Of a stretch of DNA of 64,000 nucleotides, positions 12,601 through 23,372 are shown one piece after another. Numbering within the stretch: position 1 is the stretch's first letter; each line of letters starts with the position of its first letter. Origin of the DNA: Prunella strophiata (Eukaryota > Chordata > Aves > Passeriformes > Prunellidae); contig JAZBQD010000015.1 in the NCBI GenBank assembly GCA_036583965.1, positions 20,675,310 through 20,739,309 on the forward strand. Direction: 5' to 3'. A program made the translations under genes and the position numbers. The notes under the pieces are model-generated. The model had not been told where the DNA came from. It searched no databases and worked only from the letters and a program-made list of their open reading frames with translations.

Positions 12601-14859
12601 GGAACAGGGTGCTGTAGGCTCTGGACATTTGCAGAGTGCAGCAGCAGCACAGGTACAGGGGTGGCCCAGGTTTACCACCAATATTTTGGCTATGGCTTCC
12701 TAATAGACAAATGGAGGATGCTGCAGCAGCCTCAGGAGTGGACACACAGCACTGCAGATGCTCCCCTTCTGCTGCAGGTGGGCTAGGCACACAGCCTGCT
12801 GAGGCCAAACCAGGTGTTCAGAGCTGAGACCACTGTGGTTCCCAGTCACCCCACAGTGAGCTGCAGAACCAGCTGCACATCTACCCTGCTTTGGGAGCAC
12901 ACCATGGCACTCTTGGCTGTGCCCTGCCACTTCACAGATGAGACAAGGACAGTGCACCCAGTGCCAGGCTGGGGAGAAGAGGAAGTGGAGTCAGTGCTGT
13001 GTAGTCTGCTCTCTCTGCATGGCCAGCTTGGAGGCCACAAACCATGTGTGAGAGCCACTGGTGCACAGCTCAGATCATATTTTCTTCATTAAAATATTTC
13101 ATTTCAGTAACTTCCCCTGGTTTAGATAGGTAATTTCTGTTTGAGTTTCAGTGTAACTTTTTGGTGCATGAAGGAAGAATGCTGAAAGTAATGGATCAAA
13201 AAGAGTAAGAAGAAAGATTCACAGAGAGATTAGCAACTTCCTCAGAACCTGCAGATGTTTCTGAGGAAAACTGGGCAGACACAGACATGCTCCCATGCTC
13301 CTGGCAAAAAGAAAAGTTTGAGGGAAACCTTTTCATTCTTCCAGTTACAGATACCTATGTGTAATTTTACCAGAGCTCTCAAAGTGAGCAAAATATTCCT
13401 AGTTTTGTAACAAGAAATATTAGCAGAACTGGAATTTTTCCTCTTGACTAAAACTAGTAAGATTCTTAATGTGAATTTTATTAGTAATATTATTTAAGAT
13501 GTTTCTGTATACAAGGTCTCAGAAGTCTGTTTCTGAAACGGTAATGCATAGTAGGAGTAGTGTCTGGTTCTGACTTAGCTACCCACAGAGTAAGTTTAGA
13601 ATGTCAGGTTCTAAATTAAGTATCAGAATATGTGATTTCTCCATCTATTTTTTACATGTGAGTATGGGATCAGGAGCTTTTCCAGCTGCTTGACTTTAAC
13701 CAAAGCCAAGTTCAACCAGGGCCATTCAGTTCTTTAATCTCTGAGGGATTTTTTGTCAATACTTTGTCACTTGACTCTCAGTACCTACCGTCTCTTTCAA
13801 TTCATGAGAAAGATTGTTGCAGGTACTTAATTTTAATCTGCCAGCAGCAGGTTGGGATTTGTCCCATGTCATAAGGTGTGTAAGCATAAATGAGGTGCAG
13901 TCAGAAAAGGGGGCAGGGAGAAGGCAGTTTGCAGCTTGAGCTGCTGTGTGCATGAAGGCCCCTCTAAGTCCTGTCTGATTATTCAGAGAGCTCTGTCAGG
14001 TTGAGCAACTCCCTTTTGTTTACTTATAAAATGAAATTAACTTTTTATGGATGGAGACTCTTGATGGAATGGAAATGAATTCTTTATTCCTGCTCCAGAT
14101 TCAGATTCCAGATGGTCTGGTTAAAGCATTGTCACGTAATCAGCACTTCCTTTCACACTTGTCTTGGTTAATGTCTGACAAAAGGCCTTTGAAATTGCAG
14201 GGTCAGTTCCATTTAATTGTCTTAGTCTTCTGAAAATGTTTCATCTTTAAGATGAGTGAATTAGTATTTAAATTCTTAGTTTGCTTAAAAGAGGTTTTGT
14301 TTTTATAAGCATTCCAGTACATATGGATTGGTCCAACTCTGAGGAGCAGATTTATATAATATAGAGCAGTAGCATGGAAATAGTCTTTGAGAAGCTGAAA
14401 TAACAATATCACTGCTTGTTTCCTACAGTCTCATGGCTGCCAAGATCTGCATGGAAGGAAACAGTTCTGGCTTCTCTGAACTTTTCATCTACATTGGGAT
14501 AAACCTCCATAAACTTTATTTGAAATCTTAGACATGTATTAGATTTTGTTTGTATTGGAAATCTCATTACATAAAGCTGTTGTGTCTCTTTCAGTTTTGT
14601 TAAAAACACTGTCCGAACAATTTCCCTCATGTTCTTCTAGTGCTCCTGTTCCTGGCTAAGGCACTGGTGAGGTATGACAACTTAAACAGAAGTTGACTTG
14701 TGTTTTTTGGATGGTGGAAAACATTTTAATTTTTTTTTAGAATTAATGCTTACTTTATCTGTACCTTTTGTTCCTTCTGATTCCTCTTGTCCCTTAAGAG
14801 TTCTTTGGAAATATGCATTCCACAGTTAGTCAGCATGACCTGCTGGACTGAGCAGAAGG
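6601..14859. other. Intergenic, no gene recognised
   Basis: This AT-rich sequence lies downstream of ANKRD46. Open frames are all under 95 codons, overlap one another on both strands and show no domain or splice-consistent neighbours. A GC-richer island at about 12560-13090 holds several overlapping short frames rich in Cys, Ser and Pro, as expected of random GC-rich DNA. It may be an old unrecognised repeat. A further AATAAA at 6895-6900 could be a very distal ANKRD46 3' end. Confidence 0.6.
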
Positions 14860-14960
14860 CAGATTTGGGAGTTATAAATCCAAGGACTTGCTGTGTGGCC
14901 TTAAAAAACTTGCTTAACCTCTGCTTCCCTGCCAGTAAAACCAGAGTACCTTAATCTTAG
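14860..14960 (+). mobile_element. MIR-like ancient SINE fragment
   Basis: The stretch GACTTGCTGTGTGGCCTT, then AACTTGCTTAACCTCTGCTT and a later GTAAAA, follows the core and 3' region of MIR (known pattern: GCTGTGTGACCTT, CAAGTTACTTAACCTCT, CTGTAAAA). Order and spacing agree, with a few substitutions and a short A insertion. MIR/CORE-SINEs predate the amniotes and are rare but present in birds. The tRNA-like 5' part is not clearly preserved. Confidence 0.7.
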
Positions 14961-16910
14961 AGCAATGTTGTCATTAACATGCATAAAAAGTCTTTAAAAT
15001 TAACTACTGGTACTGATAGCCTGTAGGGTTTTTTACTCAATGTATATATATTCACTTTACCCAATATATTCATGACAAAGTAATACAAATTCCTTGATAT
15101 GTCAATTAATAATCTCATTGTTAACTATTATTTTTTTAGCACTCTTAGGCATGCATGAATTGCAGACAAAGCTCTGACCTTACATCACCACTCTCCAGCT
15201 GAGACTTCTGCAGCAGTGTGTGAAGTCCCATTGATTTCAGTGGCTGTGGGCAAAAGTAATTGGTGTCCAGAGAAGATTTAGATCCAGAATCATGACCAAG
15301 GATAGAAGACCTGCCTGTTTTCAGCTAGACATAATGGAAATTAAAGAGGATTAAAACAGGGAAGCTGAGCCAGGTGTTTGCCATTTCCTACAGTTTCTAA
15401 GAAATTCATCTCTGTGTCACTGCCTCTGGCTGAGGTTCAGTGTAAGCAGAGAAGGAAGGATTGTGAACAAGACACTTCCCTTTCTTCTTTCTGGTGGATG
15501 TAGGGGGTCTCACATTTCCCTGTTGAGCAGGGGATCAGTTTTCATTCTGGAAACAAGTCTGGCAGCAAGAGGATGTATGAGCTATGGAATCAGAGCTTTG
15601 GAAGGTCTTCAGTGACATTTCTCCATTCTTAGCACATCATTTAATGACAGCACTTGATGGCCAGGTCCTAAATCTAGCATCCAGGCTCAGAAGTCAGGCC
15701 AGACACTGCATGTTTGAATGGAAGAAGCTGGGGAGTGCTCTCCAGCCATGTCTTGGACTAGCTGTGGAGCTCCTTTGCTCAGAGTGCTGCAGTCCCACAG
15801 GGTGAAGATGGGTTTGGAAAAGGGAGCTGCTTTATTTCCTGTAGCATTTCCAAGTCTCCTCCATTCTGCTCCCTGGGTTTCCAGTCCAGGCAGTCACACA
15901 GGATTGTTTTTAAAGGTCTTACTGTGTTCTCATGCAGCCCTTGGTCCTGTGCAATAGAGGTCAGGACCAAAACTCCTCTCAGCATTCAGGGAAATGAGCA
16001 GTCTGTTCTCAGAGCTGGAGCCCAACTTGCCTTCTGCTATCCAGAAGGAAGAAGTTTGGGAAATTTCAAGGGAAACAGAAAAGTAAATGCAATCAAGAAT
16101 CCACTGACAGGAGGAAGGAAGAGTAAAGGGAACTCAAGGTACTGATAGCAAGGCTTGTGAGGCTTTATTTTGACTGTGAAACTCATTGCTTTCACCACCC
16201 CTGTGCACAATGTTGGGCTGTGGGAACAAAACACCGGTGTTCAGAGTGGTGCATTGTGAAAAGCTGCCTTGAAGTGTCTCCCTGACTCTGGTGAGGCTCT
16301 TGGTGCAGCATAGCTAACATCAGAGACACTTTTCTGGTATAAAACCAGCCAGACTAAAAAATATTCTCAGTGCTGCAAGAGATATGAGTTAAGCAGTCTT
16401 AGGCTTCCTGTGTCATCGGTGTTGTTTCTATTTTCTGTTGTGTTGTACTTGAGAAAATGTCCTTTGCCACATATTTTATTGCACTGGGCTGAGCAAGATC
16501 AAGTGTGAACCTCTCTCATTAGATGTTCATGCTGAAGCCTGTGCTGGCCTCATTGACCACTAAGAGATCTGTTGCTTGCAGTGATTGTTACCTTTAAAAA
16601 TAACAGCAATTCTGGTTCTCCCTCTGCAATCTAATGCCAATCTTCCTTTGGAGCAGCTGAATCCTTTGCATTCTCTTACTTGGCTGCTTGCTCATCTCCC
16701 ATGAGGATAAACACAGAGTTTAAGGGAATTTCCCATGTGGAAACTCCCTTTATGAGAACACTGGGTGCAGCATTAACTACAACAGCCACTTCACTATTTT
16801 TGGTCCAGTTTCATTTTTGTTAGCTTCATTGTCTTTCTTGGGGAGAGGAAAAAAGGTGAGAAAAGGATTTACTGACCCATTATTAGTTGTCCAGATTCCA
16901 ATCTGACTTT

Positions 16911-16973
16911 CCACACTGTAAATCCAGAGTAACTCCACTGAAGCAATGGTGTTGCTCCAGCTTTCCACTGTGG
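16911..16973. repeat. 63-bp quasi-palindrome, probable ancient MITE-like remnant
   Basis: The left arm 16911-16940 and right arm 16944-16973 are reverse complements at 23 of 30 positions around a 3-nt centre. The left arm contains GTAAATCCAGAGTAACTCC, like a palindromic interspersed repeat that I recall from turtles, crocodiles and birds. The palindrome is seen directly. The family assignment is from memory and tentative. Confidence 0.6.
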
Positions 16974-17401
16974 AATTGCCTGTCTTATTGTCCTGAAGTT
17001 CATTGTACACAGAGATATCAAGTAGAGATTGACAAAGATGTCTAAGAAACAATAATGTCTCTTTCCAGCTGTGTGAATTGCAGGCAAATTTCCAACCATT
17101 CAAAGCCAAGAATTTTTTTTTTTTAATGTGGGCAGCTCATCCATTCACAAGAGACACTGGTGTGCCTCAGCAGGGCAGATAACTTAGGACAAGTAGCTAT
17201 GCAGTGGACTTTGTCTTAGCAGTTCAGTGGTATGTAAATATCTGATTATAGTTTATGAGAGAAGCACAACAGGCTGGGCATATTGATTGACAGCTGCTCT
17301 GGGAATGGGGGAAGAGGTGGGTAAGGCAAGTGGCATTGCTTGAATGCTGCAACTGACAGACTCCAAGCATCATTTAAACCCTGTGCAAAGTGTAGATTCC
17401 T

Positions 17402-17439
17402 CTTCTAAAGACAAGATTAACTTCTAAAGACAAGATAAA
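17402..17439. repeat. 19-bp tandem duplication
   Basis: CTTCTAAAGACAAGATTAA at 17402-17420 is followed directly by a copy at 17421-17439 that differs at one base. It is a simple local slippage product. Confidence 0.95.
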
Positions 17440-18701
17440 CTGTTTTATATTGCCAAATACTCTTCAAGGAGTTGTTACAATTTGTAAGCAAATATCTTAG
17501 CTACTACAAACAACCAGGCTGGGCAGATTTTAGTCTCTGTGTTCCCCTGTCACCCTTCTGTCCTCTCCAGGTGAAGACACTCCTTTTATTGTGCCACAGC
17601 TGGTTGTTGTTTCCTTGGGTTCTTTTAATGAAGCAGCTCTAATGAGATGTTTGCCTGCTTTTGGGAGTGTAGATGAGAGAGTCAATCCTTTGGTGGCACT
17701 GTGCAGATATATCTGAGGCTTCCTGAAAGCTCTCTCAGTTTAGATCCATCCAGCTTTCTGTGACACCAAAATAATCTTAAGGCTTGGACAAGGCAGTTTT
17801 ACAGCCAAGTGACCTCAATCATCTCCTAAGGAATAATAAGATAAATAGCTGTAGTAGGTACAAAGTGTGAGCCTCTGACTTGTTCTCTCAGTTCCTTGCA
17901 GATGCAGCAATGCTTGTATTGGTAAAATGTTTGTATTGCTTGTAAAACCAAGAGGTGCAATTATTAATGCATGGAATTGGCTACTCAGAATTGAGTAGCA
18001 AATCTAGCTAAATTAAATATTGAATAAGATGTTTAGGCTCTGCTTGTACCATCTTTAGCTTTAAACTCTGAATACATTTTCTTTTTATTAGGGAAAAAAA
18101 ATAAAAATAGATAACTTGGAGTTCTAATAATGAGGTGCTTTGAAGACCAAGTCCTGAAAGCAGGAAAATTATTCTGAATAGAATCTTGTAAAGAAAATGA
18201 AGATAAAGCCAGTTCTCCATAGGGAAGGGAGAGTTGCTTAGACATCTCAGCCAAGTAGAAAACAGAAAGACTAAATGAATGAGACTAGAATTGTCTTTCT
18301 ATGTAGAGGGTGACTTACACCAAATAAAAGGCTATGTAGTTCAGGCAAGGAAAAGTTCTCTCTCACTGGAAATAATGAGGTATAATTTTTTAAAAAATAA
18401 AATTCGTGTTCAGTTCTGTAGTTCAGTCACTGCATTGCAATGGCACCCTGCCTCAGGAGTTTTCAGTGGCTTTGTCTTTGCTTTCCAAGTTTATTCATAA
18501 TTTATATTACACTGAAGGCTTTTTTTGTGAGAAAGCAATATTATGTTGCCATGATTGCTTCATGGGTATTAAAAATGGAAATAATAAATTCAGTGTTTTG
18601 GTTTTTTTTTAATTTATGTACCCAGTATCTTTTCTCTCTGTGCTAACAATGAAGACCAAGGCATCCCAATTCTTTGTGTCATTTGTTTGAAATGACATGA
18701 C

Positions 18702-18718
18702 TTTTTTTTTTTTTTTTT
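18702..18718. repeat. Poly-T homopolymer (T17)
   Basis: Seventeen T in a row, in intergenic sequence, with no adjacent element recognised. Confidence 0.9.
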
Positions 18719-21514
18719 GGGACCATCATATTACTTTGGGAACAAAGATGTCACAGGTGGGCATGATGCTATGAAGCTTTATATTTTCATAACTATGTTA
18801 TGTTCAAGTAAAACAGGGCAAGTATAAACATGGGTGTGAATGGAATGGACTAATCCCATGGGAGCCTGGTAGCTGGTGCTGAGAAAGGATGCAAAAAAGA
18901 AAGCAGTGAAAAAAAGAAAAAGAAAGTACAGCATGGAAAATCAGGGAACAATTCTACCAAACTAATTAGGCAAATATGAAGTAAGTAGATTCTGTCTTGG
19001 TGGAGTTACTCAGGTAAATACCTGTTTACCTGAAAGCTGTATCTGGCCTTCAGCACTGACTCTGTGCTTCTCCACAGCCTTCTAGTTCTTGCCCTGGAAT
19101 AACCCCTTTCTGTCAGTATGACATGATTCACCATTTTGCCAAGAGTACCTGTGTTCTTTATCATGTCTAACCTTGTGTTTCCAACACTCAGCTTGTGTTG
19201 GGCACAAGCATCCTGTTCCTCCACAGCACTCAAACCCTGTTCAGACATTCCCCAAGTATTAATCACCACAGCACCCTTAAGCTGAGACTGCTGATGGCAA
19301 AGCTTGGTAATAATAATGGAGTTTTTATATCTTCAAGGCTACTTCAAGAAATAAATTACTTCTGGGGAGATACCAACTGACATAACAAGAGTTTGAGCCA
19401 TAGTCTACAAAACATTTTCTGTAGACAGCAGTGTTCCTGAGCAGAGTTGTCACTTTTCATGCTAAACAGAATGAAAAACACAGACAATTTGAGCTGACCT
19501 TAGTATTCCTCATTCTCTGACAAGCTTGAGCATACATCATTATGCTACATGGAGGAAAACTGTCATTTTCCTCCCTAAAAGTTACTTCTTTTGGTTTTGT
19601 GTCTATGGCATTAATTTGCAACCAGCTTTGGCATTTCTTCTAAAGCATACAATTACTTTTTAATTTATATTTTAAAAATATCAACAAAATATTTGCATTA
19701 GCATTAAATAGCACCCATCCCTCATCCTGTCCAGCCATCAGGTACATGGCTTGCTGTGAGGACAGTCCTCACAGAGTAAGAGCATGGTAAGCCATTGTTC
19801 TTCTGGGTCTCTGTGTCCCAATCTGTACTGAAAACTCAATGACAAAAGCAAGAAACAATTTTCCACCCTGAGATACAACCATTTGAACTTACAGCAGTGC
19901 CAAATTTTACAAAGCTTTCATTCTACATCAGCCCTTATGACTAGCCACATCCCCATCATCTCTGAGTGCATTCCAGTAGTGCCTTAAGCACTGTGCCCAG
20001 CATGTGTCCAGTGGGGTTTGTTCTCTCACTGTTGCCTTGTGTTTGTGCTTTCCAACTGAACTTTTCAACAAGAAAGCATCAGTCTCTCTAGGCTCTGCTT
20101 CCTGCTATTTTTGGTCAGGCTTCCCTTCCTCAGATAACACCCATCTTCATCCAGATATCCAAAGCAGCTTAGCAGGCTAATGAATAGCTTCAGCAGTTGC
20201 AGTTCCTGTGGGAAGACAGAGACTTTTTATTCCTCAAAATAGCTTTTCTATGAACTTGTGTATTATTTCCTTTTCCCTCTTTCTAGAACCTTGAACAGTT
20301 CCTTAATTTTGGTTGCTTGGAAAGCTGTCACTAAGCTCTTCTCATTGTCTGAGCAGAAGCAACCCAGAAATTTCAGCATGCATGACCATCTCCCAGCCAG
20401 TGCCTGCCATAAGCACAGGATTTGGGGATGTGACAGTGAGACTCAGTCCTGGCAGGTAGTGACAGTGCTCAGGCTACACCTCTGAATGTGGGACCCATTC
20501 AGGAAGTGAATTTTACATGGGTCTGTTGTGACATGCAGGGCTGCATCCATCCAAAGTGCCTGCAGCTCATCCACTAGCACAAAAACCTCTCCTTCAGAAG
20601 AGGATGTTTTATCTGTGGAAGACAGCTAACATTGTCACCAAAAGCCATGTCTGCCTCTTGGTACAGTAAAGAGTCCTCAGCTTTCTCAATAAGGTTTTTT
20701 CAGTTTCTTTGCAAAAAAACCTTCCCTTCTCAAATGCAATCTTTCCATCCCCACGCCCAGCCCTGGTGTCCCATTTGGTGTTGGTTGTGAAGTAAATTGG
20801 GCATCTGTTGAAATGGAGTTCCAAGGTTCTCAGCACTGCAAGTGAAACTGATTTTTTGCTGCTGCAAGGATGGCCTGGTCTAATGTGGGAAGGGAAGGGA
20901 CAGAGGGAAAGACTGGGGTGGTCCTGAAGTTTGGCACTTCCATTGCCAGTGCCAAGGGAAGGCAGTGACTGCAGCAGCTGGGAGGGCTGTCCTCATGAAC
21001 CACAGGTAGCACAGAGAGGAACAACAGGCAAATGGAGAGAAACCTGAATAACCACATAATCCAGTACTGTAGGCAGAAGATTTGTGGAAAAGTAGAACAT
21101 CAATAGTATCGGTCACTGTAGTTGCAGTGAGTGAGATTCATCAGGAAAAATCACTCAGTTGTTCCTACTGCATCTTTCACCCACAGGATTTCAAAGCATC
21201 TACCAGAAAAAAATTAAAACCAAACCAAAAAGCAACACACCAGCATATGCACATGCACATCCCCCCATATTTAAAATGGTTTGAGCCCCATATTTACACT
21301 TCCTACTTAGTATAAATAGAAATAAAATTGTATAAATAAAAACTCAAGTAATTTGCAAAGTCAAGCACTCACAAAATGTAACAAACACATTTTAGTCCAA
21401 ATTTATTGTGGTTTTCTTTTCACACTGAGGCTACAGCTCTCAAAACATCTTATAGACATCCAAAAATCTTCACTATGTCTCTGTAAAGTCAGATATGGAG
21501 TGTACAAGTGACAA

Positions 21515-22635
21515 TTAGGTGAACAGAAAATTGACTGGACTGCCTGACTCAAAAGGTTGGGATCAGCAGTACAAAATCCATCTGGTGGCAGGTTACAACT
21601 GGTGGTGTTCCCCTGGGACTGGTACTGGGGCCAACACTTTTTAATGTGTGTATCAACAGCTGGAACCTGTGGGTAATACCAAATTGCAGGGGTGTGGTTC
21701 ACATTCTGGAGGGCAAGGCTGCTATTGACAGGGACCCTGACAGTGGGAGGAAAGGACTGACAGGAGCCTCATGACAATCAGCAAAGGCAATTCCAAAGTC
21801 CTGTTCATGGGATGGAATAAGTTTGTGCAACATCTCATTCTGGCCAATTGTGTAGGAAGCAGCATTACAGAAGGGGTCTGGGTGTCCCTGTGTACCTCAA
21901 GCAGGATGAGATTAGCTCAGCTGGTCAGAGCAATGTGCTAATACCACCAAGGCTGTGGCTCAGTCCCTGTGGTTCAATCCCTGAATGGGCCATTCATTTA
22001 AGAGCTCAACTTGATGATCCTGCTGGGTCCCTTCCAGCTGAGAATATTCTGTGATCTGTAATATCCTGGCAAAGAGCAGCCATATGTTGGCCTGCTAGCA
22101 GGAATATAGCCAGCAGGTCAAGAGCAGTTCTTCCTCTCTGGTATTCCACACTTGTGAATTCCACAGCTGGGGTACTGTGTCTGCTCTGCAGCTCCCCAGC
22201 TCAAGAAGCTCACTGACAAATTGGAGCAGGACCAGCAGAGTCACCAGGACAGTGAGGGGGCAGGAGCATCTGGTGTTTGAAGAGAAGCTGTCAGAGCTGG
22301 TTCTGTCCAGGCCCATGAAGAGAAGGCCAAGGGAGATGGTTTTGCTCTCCCCAGCTCAGAAATGTGAGTCAGACCCTTCTGTGTGGGCACACTGGTGGGT
22401 AAAAGGCAATGGGCACCAGCTGCAGCACAGGAAACTCCTTCAGATGTTGGGAAGATCATTTTCACCATGAAGGGATTTTGTTCCAGAACAGGCTGCCCAG
22501 AGAATCTGTGTCATTTCCAGACCTTCAAAACTTGACTTACACAGGATTGGGCCATCTGATCTTGCTGGACTAATGTTTAATGGGAGGAGGGACAAGATGA
22601 CTTCTATGGTCTCTTCCAATCTAAATGAGCCCAAT
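21515..22635 (+). mobile_element. CR1 LINE fragment (ORF2 part and 3' region), interrupted by a SINE
   Basis: Degenerate CR1 retrotransposon sequence on the plus strand. The nucleotides around 21590-21650 correspond to the CR1 reverse-transcriptase stretch just upstream of the catalytic YADD motif (SGVPQGSVLGP-like, here CTGGTGGTGTTCCCCTGGGA and TGGTACTGGGGCC). The region 21735-21900 follows the CR1 downstream ORF2 region (CTGACAGGAGCCTCATGA, GTCCTGTTCATGGGATGGAATAA). After an interruption at about 21906-22059 the CR1 alignment resumes (GCAAAGAGCAGCC, ATAGCCAGCAGGTCAAG). It continues through CCAGAACAGGCTGCCCAGAG to a 3' end near TGGTCTCTTCCAATCTAAATG at about 22605-22627. Frameshifts and stops throughout make it inactive. 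CR1 is the dominant bird LINE. Confidence 0.88.
21906..22059 (+). mobile_element. TguSINE1-like SINE (tRNA-Ile head, CR1 tail)
   Basis: The head reads TTAGCTCAGCTGGTCAGAGC (box A TAGCTCAGCTGG), then GTGCTAATACCACCAAGG, which keeps an AAT (Ile) anticodon in the loop CTAATAC, then box B GGTTCAATCCC and a 3' acceptor end TGGGCCA. The tail GACTTGATGATCC-like (here AACTTGATGATCCTGCTGGG), with TTCCAGCTGAGAATATTCTG, is the CR1 3' end used for mobilisation in trans. This composite is the known architecture of the passerine TguSINE1 family. The copy sits inside a CR1 and is therefore younger than its host. The T-arm/box B segment is duplicated (21954-21967 and 21968-21981, 12 of 14 identical). No clear target-site duplication is seen, and some CR1 bases appear to be missing at the junction. 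It is not a functional tRNA gene. Confidence 0.88.
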
Positions 22636-22822
22636 TCTAAAGGGAAGAGCTGCTGAGGGGAAGTCCAGTCTCACTAAAATCTGTGGCTTTCATTATGAAA
22701 CTTACTGGTTGAGGGGGATGTGAAATGAAAAGCTCATGCCATCCCACAAGAACAGTTTAGATTTTAGAATTTTCAAATTATTTTAGTAGGCCAACACCAA
22801 GGCATTTTTAAAGTTTTGGTTG

Positions 22823-22865
22823 TTTTTTTTTTTTTTTTTTTTGTTTGTTTGTTTGTTTGTTTGTT
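22823..22865. repeat. Poly-T followed by GTTT microsatellite
   Basis: Twenty T at 22823-22842 run into about five GTTT units ending at about 22865. On the minus strand this reads as an AAAC repeat plus a poly-A tail. No retroposon body is recognised beside it. Confidence 0.9.
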
Positions 22866-23356
22866 CCTCTAGAAGGATGTGAGAAAAGATCAGATGTTTG
22901 GTAATCAAATAGTAACTAAACCTCAAGCTCTTTCATCAAGAAAGGGTGCCCTGACCTTCAGGCCAGAAAGTGTTAGCTTCCTTCCCCTTTCCCTGGCACA
23001 GCATATACTCTGTCTGGGAAAAGTAGCTCTGGAAAGAGGAAGTGAGGCATTTTTGCAGGGAAAATAATTCAGTTAGAAATTTTTAACCAGGTCTACATGG
23101 CCCCCACAGTGCAGGACCATCCAGCAACTTTAAAACAAAAAGTAAAGAAAGTTTCCTCACACTGCAACCACTGTAATTTCTGAAACAGAAGGACATTGGG
23201 AAGACAAAGAAGTTGGCCAGTATTTGAGATTAACACCTCTGAAATGCAAAGTATGTCCCAAGATAGATGATAATCATAAATGATAGAGTGATAGAGTTCT
23301 GCTTTTGTGTCTCCTACAGTAATTATGCATTTGATCTAAGCAGGAACTTCCCACAG

Positions 23357-23372
23357 AAAAAAAAAAAAAAAA
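23357..23372. repeat. Poly-A homopolymer (A16)
   Basis: A run of sixteen A after CCCACAG, with no recognised element attached. Confidence 0.9.

Larger units (their letters stand above)
14961..21514. other. Intergenic, no gene recognised
   Basis: No coding gene is visible. Contents include a fragment near 15205-15260 with CCCATTGATTTCAGTGG, a motif common in old sauropsid repeats; the quasi-palindrome at 16911-16973; a 19-bp tandem duplication at 17402-17439; and homopolymer T runs at 17113-17124 and 18702-18718. All ORFs are shorter than 112 codons and none has a recognisable domain. Confidence 0.6.

Noticed and set aside
13950..14045. Second possible MIR tail (AACTCCC... TATAAAATG)
   Set aside because: Only scattered matches to MIR, and the diagnostic core is absent.
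21906..21990. Functional tRNA-Ile gene
   Set aside because: The sequence has box A, an AAT anticodon loop and box B, but the acceptor arm is degraded, the T-arm is duplicated, and a CR1 tail follows. It is a SINE head.
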